64,000 bases of DNA from CAIUGU01 sp965279735 (GCA_965279735.1 OZ257260.1:2852001-2916000), one strand, 5' to 3'; positions 10,118 to 19,473 are shown, counted from the stretch's first letter. Notes: a model not told the origin generated them from the letters alone. Translations and numbers: made by a program.

Positions 10118-11116
10118 ATGCGCATCGGTCCCTACGAGCTTGCGAACAATCTGGCACTTGCCCCGATGGCGGGCGTGACCGATCTGCCGTTTCGCCTGCT
10201 GTGCCGCGAGCTTGGTGCCGGAATCGCTGCTGGCGAGATGCTGACGTCCGATGCACGCCTCTATCACACGGAAAAATCGCGGCGCCGCATGGATCACACG
10301 GGGGAACCCGAGCCGCGCGTCGTACAGATTGCAGGCGGCGATCCGGAAATGATGGCCGATGCGGCACGACGCAATGTCGATGCCGGCGCACAGATCATCG
10401 ATATCAACATGGGCTGCCCGGCCAAGAAGGTCTGCAATAAGGCAGCGGGTTCGGCGCTGCTGCGCGATGAACAACTGGTGGCCAGCATCCTGCAGGCTGT
10501 TGTCGCAGCAGTCCCCGTCCCCGTGACACTGAAGATTCGCACAGGCTGGAATCCGGACAATCGCAATGGTGTAGCGATTGCACGACTCGCCGAAGATGCG
10601 GGCATCCAATCTCTCGCGGTGCACGGTCGCACCCGTGCGTGCCATTACACGGGTGTTGCGGAATACGCAACCGTGGCAGAGATCAAACAAACGGTGCGTA
10701 TTCCTGTTTTCGTCAATGGAGACATCGACTCACCGCAGAAAGCGAAGTCGATACTTGAAGAGACGCGTGCAGATGGCCTGATGATCGGCAGAAGTGCCCA
10801 GGGCAGGCCGTGGATTTTCCGCGAGATCGAATTTTATTTGCGCACCGGACGACTGCTCGCTCCGCCTTCCGCAAGGGAAGTCCGTGATATCATGATCGCT
10901 CATTTGTGCAACCTGCATGACTTCTATGGGGATGAAGCAGGAGTCCGGGTTGCACGCAAGCACGTCGGCTGGTACGCCAAGGATCGCCCTGGCGCGGCAG
11001 CCTTTTGGGCCACGATCGTGAAAGTCGAAGCTCCGGCGATTCAAATCGCGATGGTGCGCGATTATTTCGATGCGTTGGCAGAACAGAGCGAACAACACAA
11101 AGCCAACGCGGCCTGA
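10118..11116 (+). CDS. dusB: tRNA-dihydrouridine synthase B
   Basis: A flavoenzyme that reduces uridine (position 17 in E. coli DusB) to dihydrouridine in tRNA. The 332-residue product has the FMN TIM barrel opening LALAPMAGVTDLPFRLLC, the catalytic-cysteine signature NMGCPAKKVCNKAAGSALL, the KIRTGW strand, and VHGRTRACHYTG. The C-terminal helical tRNA-binding domain is complete. fis begins 34 bases downstream, the classic dusB-fis operon, in which the dusB promoter controls Fis levels in enterics. Confidence 0.97.
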   Translation: MRIGPYELANNLALAPMAGVTDLPFRLLCRELGAGIAAGEMLTSDARLYHTEKSRRRMDHTGEPEPRVVQIAGGDPEMMADAARRNVDAGAQIIDINMGCPAKKVCNKAAGSALLRDEQLVASILQAVVAAVPVPVTLKIRTGWNPDNRNGVAIARLAEDAGIQSLAVHGRTRACHYTGVAEYATVAEIKQTVRIPVFVNGDIDSPQKAKSILEETRADGLMIGRSAQGRPWIFREIEFYLRTGRLLAPPSAREVRDIMIAHLCNLHDFYGDEAGVRVARKHVGWYAKDRPGAAAFWATIVKVEAPAIQIAMVRDYFDALAEQSEQHKANAA

Positions 11117-11150
11117 AAGCCTCAAGCCTTCAGTTCGCTTGAGGATCGTC

Positions 11151-11441
11151 ATGGCGCCCAGAAAAGCAACACGGCCACGCAGAGAGCCGGTCTACAAACC
11201 TTCCAGCCGCGCGATGCCCTTGCGCACGATGACTGCCGATGCGCTCGACAGTTATTTCGCGAGCCTGAATGGCCACAAGCCCGGCCAGCTTTATGATCTC
11301 GTGATGCGCGAAGTCGAAGAACCGCTGTTCCGTGCAGTCCTCGATTACTCCCAGGGCAACCAGAGCCGGGCCGCGGAAATTCTCGGCATCAATCGCGGCA
11401 CGCTGCGCAAGAAGCTGAAGACCTACGGACTCTCGGGTTGA
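11151..11441 (+). CDS. fis: DNA-binding nucleoid protein Fis
   Basis: A 96-residue dimeric DNA-bending protein acting on rRNA and recombination promoters. The ATG at 11151 follows GAGGATC; a longer in-frame opening overlaps dusB and is not needed. After a basic N-terminal tail, the four-helix core ends in the helix-turn-helix GNQSRAAEILGINRGTLRKK that defines Fis. The stop TGA overlaps the purH ATG (TGATG), so the two are translationally coupled. Confidence 0.95.
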   Translation: MAPRKATRPRREPVYKPSSRAMPLRTMTADALDSYFASLNGHKPGQLYDLVMREVEEPLFRAVLDYSQGNQSRAAEILGINRGTLRKKLKTYGLSG

Positions 11442-13006
11442 TGGCCGCTTCGCCCATCAGGCGCGCACTGCTCAGCGTCTCGAACAAGGAAGGACTTGTC
11501 GACTTCGCCCGTGCCCTGCGCGAACAGGGCATCGAGATCCTGTCGACCGGCGGCACCGCGCTGCTGCTCGAGCACCAGGGCGTCGAGACCAAGCAGGTCT
11601 CCGCCGAAACCGGCTTTCCGGAAATCATGGATGGCCGCGTCAAGACGCTGCACCCGAAGATCCATGGCGCGCTGCTCGGACGCCGCGGCATCGACGATGA
11701 CGTGATGCGCGAGTTCGGCATCGAAGCCATCGATCTCGTCGTCGTCAATCTCTATCCCTTCGCGAACACCATCGCGCAAGCGGACTGCACGATCGAGAAC
11801 GCCATCGAGAACATCGATATCGGCGGTCCCGCCATGGTGCGCGCCGCAGCCAAGAATCATGATCGCGTGACTGTCGTCGTCGATCCACTCGATTACGGCA
11901 TCGTGCTGGCCGAAATGTCACAGGGCGACGGCAGCATTTCTGCGGAAACCCGGCGCCGCCTGGCAGCAAAAGCCTATGCGCACACCGCCGCCTACGATGC
12001 GACGGTGGCGGGCTATCTGGATTCCGTCTCGCGCGGCGGAAGCACCAGCTTCCCGGACCTGCTGCCGCTGCAGTTCCGCAAGCGGATGGATCTGCGCTAC
12101 GGGGAAAATCCGCACCAGCATGCAGCGTTTTATATCGCCGCGGATGCGCAAGGCTCAGGGATAGGCAGCGCATCGCAACTGCAAGGCAAGGCGCTCTCGT
12201 ACAACAACGTCGCTGATGGCGATACGGCGTTTGAGTGCGTAAGACAGTTCGACCAGCCAGCCTGCGTCATCGTGAAACATGCCAATCCCTGCGGCGTGTC
12301 TGTGGCCGCGGACATCCTCACTGCGTACAACAACGCGTATCGAACGGACCCGACTTCGGCTTTCGGCGGCATCATCGCCTTCAACCGCACACTGGACGCG
12401 GAGACCGCCACGGCGATCCTCGAACGTCAGTTCGTTGAAGTCATCATCGCGCCGGACCTGGACCGGGATGCCCGCGAAGTCTGCGCCCGCAAGAACAACA
12501 TCCGCGTGCTGACGACAGGCGGTCTCGCGGAAACCAATTCTCGATTCGATTTCCGCGGCATCAACGGCGGCCTGCTCGTGCAGAGCCGGGACATGGGCAT
12601 GATCGACGCGGCAGACCTCAAGGTCGTGACGCAGCGCAAGCCGACGGCGGCAGAGATGGACGACCTGCTGTTCGCGTGGAAGGTCTGCAAGTTCGTCAAA
12701 TCCAATGCGATCGTCTACGCCGGCAGTCGCATGACGCTTGGCGTCGGCGCCGGCCAGATGAGCCGCGTGGTCTCGAGCCGCATCGCCGCCATGAAAGCAC
12801 GCGATGAAGGGTTGACAGTTGAAGGCGCCGTCATGGCTTCGGATGCCTTCTTCCCGTTTCGCGACGGACTCGATGTCGCCGCGGAGTTCGGCATCAAGGC
12901 CGTCATCCAGCCCGGCGGATCAGTGCGTGACGAAGAGGTCATCGCTGCGGCAAACGAACATGGCATCGCGATGGTGCTGACGGGAATGAGGCATTTCCGG
13001 CACTGA
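11441..13006 (+). CDS. purH: Bifunctional AICAR formyltransferase / IMP cyclohydrolase
   Basis: Catalyses the last two steps of IMP synthesis. The 521-residue product has the N-terminal cyclohydrolase domain (ALLSVSNKEGLVDFAR, then AAAKNHDRVTVVVDP) and the C-terminal formyltransferase domain with LRYGENPHQ, the catalytic CVIVKHANPCG block and IQPGGSVRDEEVI. The ATG at 11441 overlaps the fis stop by one base. purD follows directly, giving a dusB-fis-purH-purD operon as in pseudomonads. Confidence 0.97.
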   Translation: MAASPIRRALLSVSNKEGLVDFARALREQGIEILSTGGTALLLEHQGVETKQVSAETGFPEIMDGRVKTLHPKIHGALLGRRGIDDDVMREFGIEAIDLVVVNLYPFANTIAQADCTIENAIENIDIGGPAMVRAAAKNHDRVTVVVDPLDYGIVLAEMSQGDGSISAETRRRLAAKAYAHTAAYDATVAGYLDSVSRGGSTSFPDLLPLQFRKRMDLRYGENPHQHAAFYIAADAQGSGIGSASQLQGKALSYNNVADGDTAFECVRQFDQPACVIVKHANPCGVSVAADILTAYNNAYRTDPTSAFGGIIAFNRTLDAETATAILERQFVEVIIAPDLDRDAREVCARKNNIRVLTTGGLAETNSRFDFRGINGGLLVQSRDMGMIDAADLKVVTQRKPTAAEMDDLLFAWKVCKFVKSNAIVYAGSRMTLGVGAGQMSRVVSSRIAAMKARDEGLTVEGAVMASDAFFPFRDGLDVAAEFGIKAVIQPGGSVRDEEVIAAANEHGIAMVLTGMRHFRH

Positions 13007-13034
13007 TGTGCAGGAAAGGCGTGCGGAGCAGCGT

Positions 13035-14321
13035 GTGAAAGTTCTCATCATCGGCGGTGGCGGACGTGAGCACGCACTGGCGTGGAAAGTCGCGCAGTCG
13101 CCGCGGGTCACGCAGGTTTTTGTAGCGCCCGGGAACGCCGGGACAGCACTTGAACCCGGCGTTGCCAATGTCGCGATTGCCGTCGAAGCCATCGACGAAC
13201 TCGTGGAGTTCGCAAGGCGTGAGGCCATCGATCTCACCATCGTCGGACCTGAAATACCGCTGGTGCTCGGCGTCGCCGATGCATTCGCCGCTGCGGGCTT
13301 GCGCTGCTTCGGGCCCAATCGCAAAGCCGCACAACTCGAAGGCTCGAAAGCCTATACGAAGGATTTCCTCAAACGGCATCGCATTCCGACTGCTGCCTAC
13401 GCAACTTTCACTCAGGCCACTTTCGATGCATCGTGGGTGCGCGCGCAACGTGCGCCGCTGGTCGTCAAGGCCGATGGCCTGGCCGCCGGCAAAGGCGTCG
13501 TGATCTGCGAAACGGTTGAGGAGGCCGTGCGCACTGCCGAAGCAATGTTTGCGGGCCAGTTCGACAAGGCAGGCGCCACGATCGTCGTCGAAGAATTCCT
13601 CGAAGGAGAGGAAGCCAGCTTCATCGCGATGGTCGATGGGATACATATCCTCACGCTTGCTACCTCGCAGGATCACAAACGACGCGACGATGGCGATCGT
13701 GGCCCGAATACCGGTGGCATGGGCGCTTATTCACCAGCGCCTGTCGTCACGCCGGAAATGCATGCGCGCATCATGCGTGAAGTCATGGAGCCCACGGTCC
13801 GCGGGCTGGCTGCAGAAGGCACCGAATACCTGGGCTTCCTCTATGCCGGCATCATGATTGCGCCGGACGGCACACCCAATGTGCTCGAGTTCAACTGCCG
13901 GCTGGGCGACCCCGAAACACAGCCCATCCTGATGCGGCTTGAATCGGATCTCACTGAACTGTGTGAAGCAGCCCTCGATCATCGGCTGCAGGCAGTGCAG
14001 GCGAAGTGGAGTCCGCACGCCGCAGTCGGGGTCGTGCTCGCCGCGGGCGGCTATCCGGAATCGGCGCGCAAGGGTGACGAGATCACGGGTCTGGATACAG
14101 CGGCCCGGTTACCTGGCAAAGTCTTTCATGCGGGCACTGTGCTCAAGAACGGCAAGGTTCTGACGCAGGGTGGACGGGTTCTGTGCGCAGTCGGGACCGG
14201 ACCTTCCGTGAAAGCAGCTAAAGCGGTGGCGTACGCACTGGCAGCACCGATTCGTTGGGAAGGCGTGCAATATCGTCACGACATCGGCTATCGCGCCGTC
14301 GCGCGCGAAACAGGCGTGTGA
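13035..14321 (+). CDS. purD: Phosphoribosylamine-glycine ligase (GAR synthetase)
   Basis: Joins glycine to 5-phosphoribosylamine with ATP in step two of purine synthesis. I chose GTG at 13035 (GGAG nine bases upstream); the protein then opens with the family start KVLIIGGGGREHALAWK and is 428 residues long, as expected. A GTG at 13008 would add nine residues. ATP-grasp landmarks are KADGLAAGKGV, EEFLEGEEASF, the RRDDGDRGPNTGGMGAYSP loop and EFNCRLGDPETQ. It ends the purine block; the next gene is convergent 14 bases away. Confidence 0.96.
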   Translation: MKVLIIGGGGREHALAWKVAQSPRVTQVFVAPGNAGTALEPGVANVAIAVEAIDELVEFARREAIDLTIVGPEIPLVLGVADAFAAAGLRCFGPNRKAAQLEGSKAYTKDFLKRHRIPTAAYATFTQATFDASWVRAQRAPLVVKADGLAAGKGVVICETVEEAVRTAEAMFAGQFDKAGATIVVEEFLEGEEASFIAMVDGIHILTLATSQDHKRRDDGDRGPNTGGMGAYSPAPVVTPEMHARIMREVMEPTVRGLAAEGTEYLGFLYAGIMIAPDGTPNVLEFNCRLGDPETQPILMRLESDLTELCEAALDHRLQAVQAKWSPHAAVGVVLAAGGYPESARKGDEITGLDTAARLPGKVFHAGTVLKNGKVLTQGGRVLCAVGTGPSVKAAKAVAYALAAPIRWEGVQYRHDIGYRAVARETGV

Positions 14322-14335
14322 AACCCTGATTGATC

Positions 14336-14653
14336 TCAGGCGCGAACGTCCACTTCGAAGCTGAGTTCCAGAAAGCCGCCATTCGCCAGCTCGAACCGGT
14401 GACTCAGGCCTTCTGCGGTCGGCACTCCGTTCGCAAACGTATCGAGCTCGCCACGTGGCACAGCCAGCCAGAGCCCGGTGGGATCGCTGTCCAGCCGCCA
14501 GGAACCGAACTTGTCTGCGGTGACGCTCGCTTGAAAGGCATGCTGCCCGGGTAGCGCGACAGCGATTACAAGACTCCGCGCCGCCAACAGCAGCTCGAGT
14601 TCATCGCGGGTGATCCTGAACCGCACTTCCTGCGGCGCGAACCGAATGTTCAT
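14336..14653 (-). CDS. Hypothetical small protein
   Basis: A 105-residue protein I cannot name. It opens MNIRFAPQEVRFRITRDELELL, a pattern seen in small beta-rich proteins beginning MKIR...R(L/I)T..E, and ends with alternating hydrophobic residues (FLELSFEVDVRA). No signal peptide or membrane helix is visible. It lies 29 bases beyond the kinase gene on the same strand and may share its transcript. GGAGGCGAC precedes the ATG, which supports translation. Confidence 0.7.
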   Translation of the reverse strand: MNIRFAPQEVRFRITRDELELLLAARSLVIAVALPGQHAFQASVTADKFGSWRLDSDPTGLWLAVPRGELDTFANGVPTAEGLSHRFELANGGFLELSFEVDVRA

Positions 14654-14682
14654 GTCGCCTCCCCACCAGGTCTTGTTGCCGG

Positions 14683-16815
14683 TTAATTGCTCTCATCGCC
14701 ATCGTCTATGACCACGGTAGCGCGGGTCACGGAGCCCAACCGCGCCTGCCCGCTGCTTTCGAGGATTTCGACATCGAACGTTTCAATTCCCTCTCGTATC
14801 GAATCCCTGACGATCGGCACCAGCACCGCAACGTCTGACTGCCCAGGCGCGAAACTCTCGACCACGGTGCCGAAAGATGCGTAGTCCATATCCTCTGTTG
14901 CGCTACGGGCCACCGTGCGCCAGCTGAAGGACGAGGACTGGTTGACTGGCCCGGTGCGATGGACAATTAGTCTTGCAACCGAAGATGACTCGGAAACCTG
15001 CAAAGTCTGCTGCGAAAACGAGAGTCTCGCCGGAGAACGCAGTTCGTTTGCTGACGACGCAGCAGAGCGAGGTGCTTCCCCAGGAATTTCTGGCACCTCA
15101 AAGGTTGCCGGTGCCTCGGAAACCGTGGGTCCAGCATCCGGGACAATCTCGATAGCCGGCAGCGGGTTCGCGTGCGACTTCGGCAGCAAGTCGCCGGAGT
15201 CACCGGTTCCAGCATTTGCCGGGCCCTGACTGAATCGTTCGCGCCATTCATTGGCTTCCTTCGCTGCTGCACTCGCAAACGTAGCTGCGAGTGCTCCCGA
15301 ACGAAGCGCGCCCGCCTTGAGATTCGTGAAGGAAATGGAATCCCTGTTGGCCAGTCCCGCGATGAACACTACGGCAGCCGCCAGAGTGATTGCACCTCCC
15401 CAGAGCCACTTCCGGGAAGTTCCGTGAGGAGGACGCTGCGACTCCATCTCGTGAGGAGGTGGCAGGTGTCGCGGGAACGACTCGGGCACAAGATCCGCGA
15501 CCAGCTCAGCAAGGGTATCCGGTCGATCCACGCGCTGCCATTCCAGTCCTTTTTTCAACGCCTGCCACTGCTGGCGGGAAAGGTCGGGTATGCGTCGCAG
15601 GGGCATACCTTCGGCTCGGGCCTCGCTGGCCGGCCTTCGCGAAAAAGGATGCTTGCCTGCCAAGAGCTCATAGGCGATGCACGCGTAACTGAATATGTCA
15701 TCGCGTACATCCGGGCTGTCACCGGCAATTCTCTCGCAGCTTGCGTAGGTTCGCGTGACGCCCTGGAAGGCGTCGCCAGCAGTGGAAATCCAGGGTTCGC
15801 GCATGAGGGGCATGGCCAGACCGAAGTCCAGCACGCGCAATTCGCCCTGCAAGGTGATCATGACGTTGCCGGGCTTTAAATCCGCATGGACGATGCCGCT
15901 TTCGTGCGCATACGACAACGCACTACCGAGATCCCGCAGGAGGGTGAAAGCAGTGCGCCGGTCCACCCTCTGCGGGTGAATGCGCGACATCACGTCGCCG
16001 AGCAGCTCGCCCCGGAGCAGTTCCATCGTGATGAAATGGATGCCGACCTCGGAATCCAGATCGAACACGTTGACGATGCCGGGATGGGAAAGGCGCTGCG
16101 TCTGATGAAACTCGCGCTTCAAGCGGTCCAGGGCTTCAGGACGCATCGAAAGGTCATCCCGCAGGACCTTGAGAGCGACGTAACGATCAGCCTCGGGAAG
16201 ATCGAGCCGGTTCCGGTCGAACGCGCGGTAAACCTTGCCCATGCCGCCGCTACCGAGCACTTCTTCAAGAACAAAACGGTCGCGCAGCACCATGCCTTTT
16301 TGAGGAAGCCGGTTCTTGATGAAGGTCGGTTTCGCAGTGCCTGTAGCGGATTGCAGTCCTGCGCCGTGAACGGCGGACTGCGGAAATATTGCCAACCGCG
16401 TTGGCAGCTCTTCACCAGCCGTCTTGCCGGGCGTCAGCTCCGTTGCATCGGAACCAGCGCTCGCCCTGGCAAACGTGAGCTCGGTCGACTCGGTCTTCGG
16501 CCTGACCTCCGGGATGCGTTGCACCGGCTTTCGCGCATCCATCTTTCCGGATACCGGCCTGCCGCATGCTTCACGACCAAGCGCAACTTTCAACGCGCGA
16601 AAATCCCGCGATCCTGTCTGGCCGCGGCGTTCGTATTGATCGATCAATGCAAGCAGTTCCCAGATCGTGTCGGGGTTGCTTCGGCAGCGGGAGAGCATCG
16701 AAACACAGAATTTTTCGGGATCGCCGGGGTCGCGCAAGTAGCCGTCGAGGAGAACCTTGACGGTGGGCAAGACAGTGGTCGTTATTTCATCTGGTAATTC
16801 GTGCGCTGTCCGCAT
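14683..16815 (-). CDS. Membrane Ser/Thr protein kinase with extracytoplasmic Calx-beta domain
   Basis: A 710-residue bacterial Hanks-type kinase. I chose the ATG at 16815; a GTG 42 bases earlier has no ribosome site. An N-terminal ~170-residue helical/linker region precedes the kinase domain: GSGGMGKVYRAFD loop, VALKVL lysine, catalytic loop HADLKPGN, LDFGLA, and SCERIAG in place of the usual SPEQ. After ~470 comes one membrane helix (WLWGGAITLAAAVVFIAGLA), a disordered linker, and a C-terminal Calx-beta domain (LSFSQQTLQVSESSSVARL ... VVIDDGDESN). The loop is HAD rather than HRD, so activation need not depend on loop phosphorylation. A sensing role for the outer domain is inference. Confidence 0.88.
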   Translation of the reverse strand: MRTAHELPDEITTTVLPTVKVLLDGYLRDPGDPEKFCVSMLSRCRSNPDTIWELLALIDQYERRGQTGSRDFRALKVALGREACGRPVSGKMDARKPVQRIPEVRPKTESTELTFARASAGSDATELTPGKTAGEELPTRLAIFPQSAVHGAGLQSATGTAKPTFIKNRLPQKGMVLRDRFVLEEVLGSGGMGKVYRAFDRNRLDLPEADRYVALKVLRDDLSMRPEALDRLKREFHQTQRLSHPGIVNVFDLDSEVGIHFITMELLRGELLGDVMSRIHPQRVDRRTAFTLLRDLGSALSYAHESGIVHADLKPGNVMITLQGELRVLDFGLAMPLMREPWISTAGDAFQGVTRTYASCERIAGDSPDVRDDIFSYACIAYELLAGKHPFSRRPASEARAEGMPLRRIPDLSRQQWQALKKGLEWQRVDRPDTLAELVADLVPESFPRHLPPPHEMESQRPPHGTSRKWLWGGAITLAAAVVFIAGLANRDSISFTNLKAGALRSGALAATFASAAAKEANEWRERFSQGPANAGTGDSGDLLPKSHANPLPAIEIVPDAGPTVSEAPATFEVPEIPGEAPRSAASSANELRSPARLSFSQQTLQVSESSSVARLIVHRTGPVNQSSSFSWRTVARSATEDMDYASFGTVVESFAPGQSDVAVLVPIVRDSIREGIETFDVEILESSGQARLGSVTRATVVIDDGDESN

Positions 16816-17092
16816 TGCTCGTCCCGCCAGAAAGCTGTCGTTCAGTGCAGACAGCACTGGAGTACGACGGGATTCGTTTTAGGTGATGTAGCGCTGAAGG
16901 TCCAGCGTGCCCCGGATGCCGTTATTTTCAGCGGCTGGAGTACTTACAAACGGACAGGAGGATCATTGTCTAACTGCCGGATCTGTATGATCCGACGAGC
17001 TTCATGCATTGCCCGTTCACGGACAGGCATTTTTTTCGACGGCCCTCTTTTGAGGAAGTCCGGAATCAAACTTGCGCAAAACGCTGCCTCCT

Positions 17093-17626
17093 TCAGTCGA
17101 TGGTTTTCTCCATCCGGTAGTCATCCATCACGAACCCGCCACCGATATCCGTCACGACATCTGCGGTCCGGAGGAACCCCATTCGCTCGTAGGCCTGCAG
17201 CGCAGGATTGAACTTGTTGACCGTCAGCCAGAGTATCCCGAGCGAGTCTGCGCGGCAGCGTGCCTCGATGAAAGCCATGCCGAAACGCCCCAGCCCCTGG
17301 CTGCGCACCGACTTCCGGAGATAGAACTTGCTGAGGAACATACGCCCTTCTGCCGGCTGCGGCTCGATTGCGAAGTAGCCGACACCGCCGCGGTCCTCGA
17401 GGAGAAAGTACTGCAACCCTTTCGCGATCTGTCCGGCAATCGCCTCCGGACCCTGGAAGGCGGGCACCATGTAGTCCACCTGGGCACGCCCGATGATCGG
17501 CACGTAGTGTTCGTACCAGATCTCGTGGGCCAGGCGGGCGACGGCGTCAATGGCCCCAGCGGAATCAACAGGAACGATCTTGAATCTGGAAACGGGAGCG
17601 TGGGCTTCTGCAGCCGGTTCACTCAT
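17093..17626 (-). CDS. GNAT-family N-acetyltransferase
   Basis: A 177-residue acetyl-CoA-dependent acyltransferase. The ATG at 17626 overlaps the stop of the upstream exported-protein gene by eight bases, implying coupled translation. The fold is visible as the N-terminal helix (VARLAHEIWYEHYVP), GVGYFAIEP strand, the FLSKFYLRKSVRSQGLGRFGMAFI acetyl-CoA site with the (Q/R)xxGxG/A motif RSQGLG, and the NKFNPALQAYERMGF helix. The substrate is unknown. Its coupling to an exported protein gives no clear hint. Confidence 0.87.
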   Translation of the reverse strand: MSEPAAEAHAPVSRFKIVPVDSAGAIDAVARLAHEIWYEHYVPIIGRAQVDYMVPAFQGPEAIAGQIAKGLQYFLLEDRGGVGYFAIEPQPAEGRMFLSKFYLRKSVRSQGLGRFGMAFIEARCRADSLGILWLTVNKFNPALQAYERMGFLRTADVVTDIGGGFVMDDYRMEKTID

Positions 17627-18173
17627 CGCGGGCAGGATTCTGCAGCGACTGGTCGATGAGTTCGGTGGTGAGATCGTCGAGAGCGCTGCGGGCACGATCG
17701 AACGCCGAACGGTCAGGGATCAGTTCTGTTGCGGTGGATTCCCAGCTGAAATAGGTCCCCAGCGAATCCTGGCGGACTGCGACCGTGCGGTAGCCTTTCG
17801 CGGCTCCACAATCGAAACTGGCTTCGCGGAAACCGGCAGAGACCGGCCGACAGTCACCGGCTTCCACCATTTTTGTATAGGCCCGCTCGTAACTGGCGTT
17901 GGCCTGTTCGCTGGGTCCACGCTGATACGTGCGCACTTCGGAATAGAGCTCAACGGTGAGACGCAGTGTTTTCGCGACTCCGTCCGCGCCCTGGGTGGCG
18001 AGTTCAGACCGGAAACGGGGATAGATCGAGCGACGCAGCTCACCGGGCGCAAGCGTTGCGCGCACCAGGAACTGGCCGCCGACATCCCGCTCGCTGGTCG
18101 CTTCGGCGGCATGCGAGTTGACCGCGCCGAGAGCGAATACGAAGCAGAGTGCCAGGGCGGAAGGGATATGCAT
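17619..18173 (-). CDS. Exported protein of unknown function
   Basis: A 184-residue secreted or periplasmic protein. I chose the ATG at 18173, where a signal peptide begins directly (HIPSALALCFVFALGAVNSHA, split after SHA); an ATG at 18194 is also possible. The mature domain has one cysteine pair (GDCRP, FDCGAAKGYRTVAV) that could form a disulfide, and ends in a charged helix with RARSALDDLTTELIDQ. I do not recognise the family. It overlaps the GNAT gene downstream and lies 93 bases after the CheD-like gene, so these three may form one transcript. Confidence 0.72.
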   Translation of the reverse strand: MHIPSALALCFVFALGAVNSHAAEATSERDVGGQFLVRATLAPGELRRSIYPRFRSELATQGADGVAKTLRLTVELYSEVRTYQRGPSEQANASYERAYTKMVEAGDCRPVSAGFREASFDCGAAKGYRTVAVRQDSLGTYFSWESTATELIPDRSAFDRARSALDDLTTELIDQSLQNPARDE

Positions 18174-18265
18174 GCCTGAAAAGATCGCAATCATCCGGAG
18201 GATTGACGGCCGCGAATACTTTCCTCCGTCAACACAAGGCTCGCAAGCCCAGCGTATGGGAAAAA

Positions 18266-18769
18266 TCAGCCCGCCCGCAACTGGGCAGACCTCGGCTTTT
18301 CTTCGGTGCTGCCGCTCGTCCAGATCTGCCCTTCCCGGGCATGCGTGCGGACCGTAACGCCAGCAACCCGCTTGAACTCCTGGCAATTCACGGGTTTGGC
18401 GCTATCGACGAAGTAGGCGCGCACCAGGTCGAGAACCGTGGCAGCCGGATCATCCAACGTGGCACTTGCACAGTGGGCAAGTAACCGCACCCGCCACCAC
18501 TGGGCGCGCGAACCCGCTATCTTCATTTCCTTGCAGAACCGGTCGATCAGCAGGACGCTCGAACTCAGCGTGTTGTCGGTCAGCTCGAGGGGTCGATCGT
18601 TGAGTGTCGCCACATACCGGAGATGGAGAAGTCCGCCGATGCCCTGCGTGTCGTCATAGAGACTGATCGCAAGACTCGCGCGCAGGTGGGCCACCAGCAG
18701 CACGGGCTCCTTCGAGATGCGGAACGCATCCGGCTCGACAATGAGTTCTTGCGGCGCGACAGGTGCCAT
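18266..18769 (-). CDS. CheD-like protein lacking the catalytic cysteine
   Basis: A 167-residue protein with the CheD pattern. The ATG at 18769 has GGAGG four bases upstream. CheD deamidates receptor glutamines with a Cys-His-Thr triad, typically TLGLGSCVxxxLYD ... GGLxHxMLP. Here the matching stretch is AHLRASLAISLYD followed by IGGLLHLRY: the histidine is kept, the cysteine position is serine and the threonine position is valine. The C-terminal VAGVTVRTHA matches the GGxxGRT strand of CheD. No chemotaxis genes are near. Most likely a non-enzymatic binding version of the fold; the assignment rests on motif matching by eye. Confidence 0.65.
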   Translation of the reverse strand: MAPVAPQELIVEPDAFRISKEPVLLVAHLRASLAISLYDDTQGIGGLLHLRYVATLNDRPLELTDNTLSSSVLLIDRFCKEMKIAGSRAQWWRVRLLAHCASATLDDPAATVLDLVRAYFVDSAKPVNCQEFKRVAGVTVRTHAREGQIWTSGSTEEKPRSAQLRAG

Positions 18770-18880
18770 TGAGCCTCCGGGGGTCTTCGAGATACTGCCC
18801 AGCACACTGTAGCCGGACTGGGGCCTGCATCACGGATTGGACCAGACAACGGCCGCCCGGTGCCAGCGCGAAGGGATTTT

Positions 18881-19384
18881 TCAGGGTTTGCCTTGAGTGT
18901 TATCGGCCGCGGCAGACGTAAACCTGAGTGCCGCGGTTGCAATAAATACTTCTCGCAGGAAGCAGAGCAGGGCTGCGGCCAGGCTCAGCATCGCCACGAT
19001 GAACGTCAATGCAACGGGCCATGCCACGTCGATCTGGAGCATGGAACTGACGAACAGGCTGACAACCACCAGCGATACCAGCAGAGCGCTGATGACGCAC
19101 AGGGCAATCGATTTATTGATGAGCCTCGCGCGGATCGAAATGACCCGGAGGCGATCGCGGACTTCGACAGCCTCGGAAAATGAGGGATCGCGGAGCTGCA
19201 CCTCCATCACCCGGGCCCGATCAACCACACGGGCAAGTCGGCTGGCCAACACGTTGAAGGTGGTGGCGATTGCAGTGAGGAGAAAGACGGGCGCTACGGC
19301 CAGCTGGATCGCATGGGCAATCCCGAGAATCTGTGGTCCGGTGGCATCCATGGAAGATTGGCTCGGGCGAGAGAGATCCTGCAT
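18881..19384 (-). CDS. DUF2721 family membrane protein
   Basis: A 167-residue inner-membrane protein. It has a first helix (LAVAPVFLLTAIATTFNVLA), a basic/acidic cytoplasmic segment with ARLARVVDRARV and the heptad-like RLRVISIRARLINKSI, and then two further helices (ALCVISALLVSLVVVSLFVSS and WPVALTFIVAMLSLAAALLCFL). This three-helix arrangement with the LARVVDRAR loop is typical of DUF2721, whose function is unknown. It lies 89 bases after the microprotein gene on the same strand. Confidence 0.85.
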   Translation of the reverse strand: MQDLSRPSQSSMDATGPQILGIAHAIQLAVAPVFLLTAIATTFNVLASRLARVVDRARVMEVQLRDPSFSEAVEVRDRLRVISIRARLINKSIALCVISALLVSLVVVSLFVSSMLQIDVAWPVALTFIVAMLSLAAALLCFLREVFIATAALRFTSAAADNTQGKP

Positions 19385-19473
19385 TATGCCCGAGCCGTTG
19401 CCCTTCAGTTCCGGACCGGCCTTGGCTCCGGTTGCCCGACAGCGAAAGCCGGTCGTCGGCTAAGCGTTTTCGT

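Noticed and set aside
17006..17037. Hairpin-like TGCC...GGCA followed by seven T on plus
   Set aside because: There is no plus-strand gene before it and the stem is only four base pairs.
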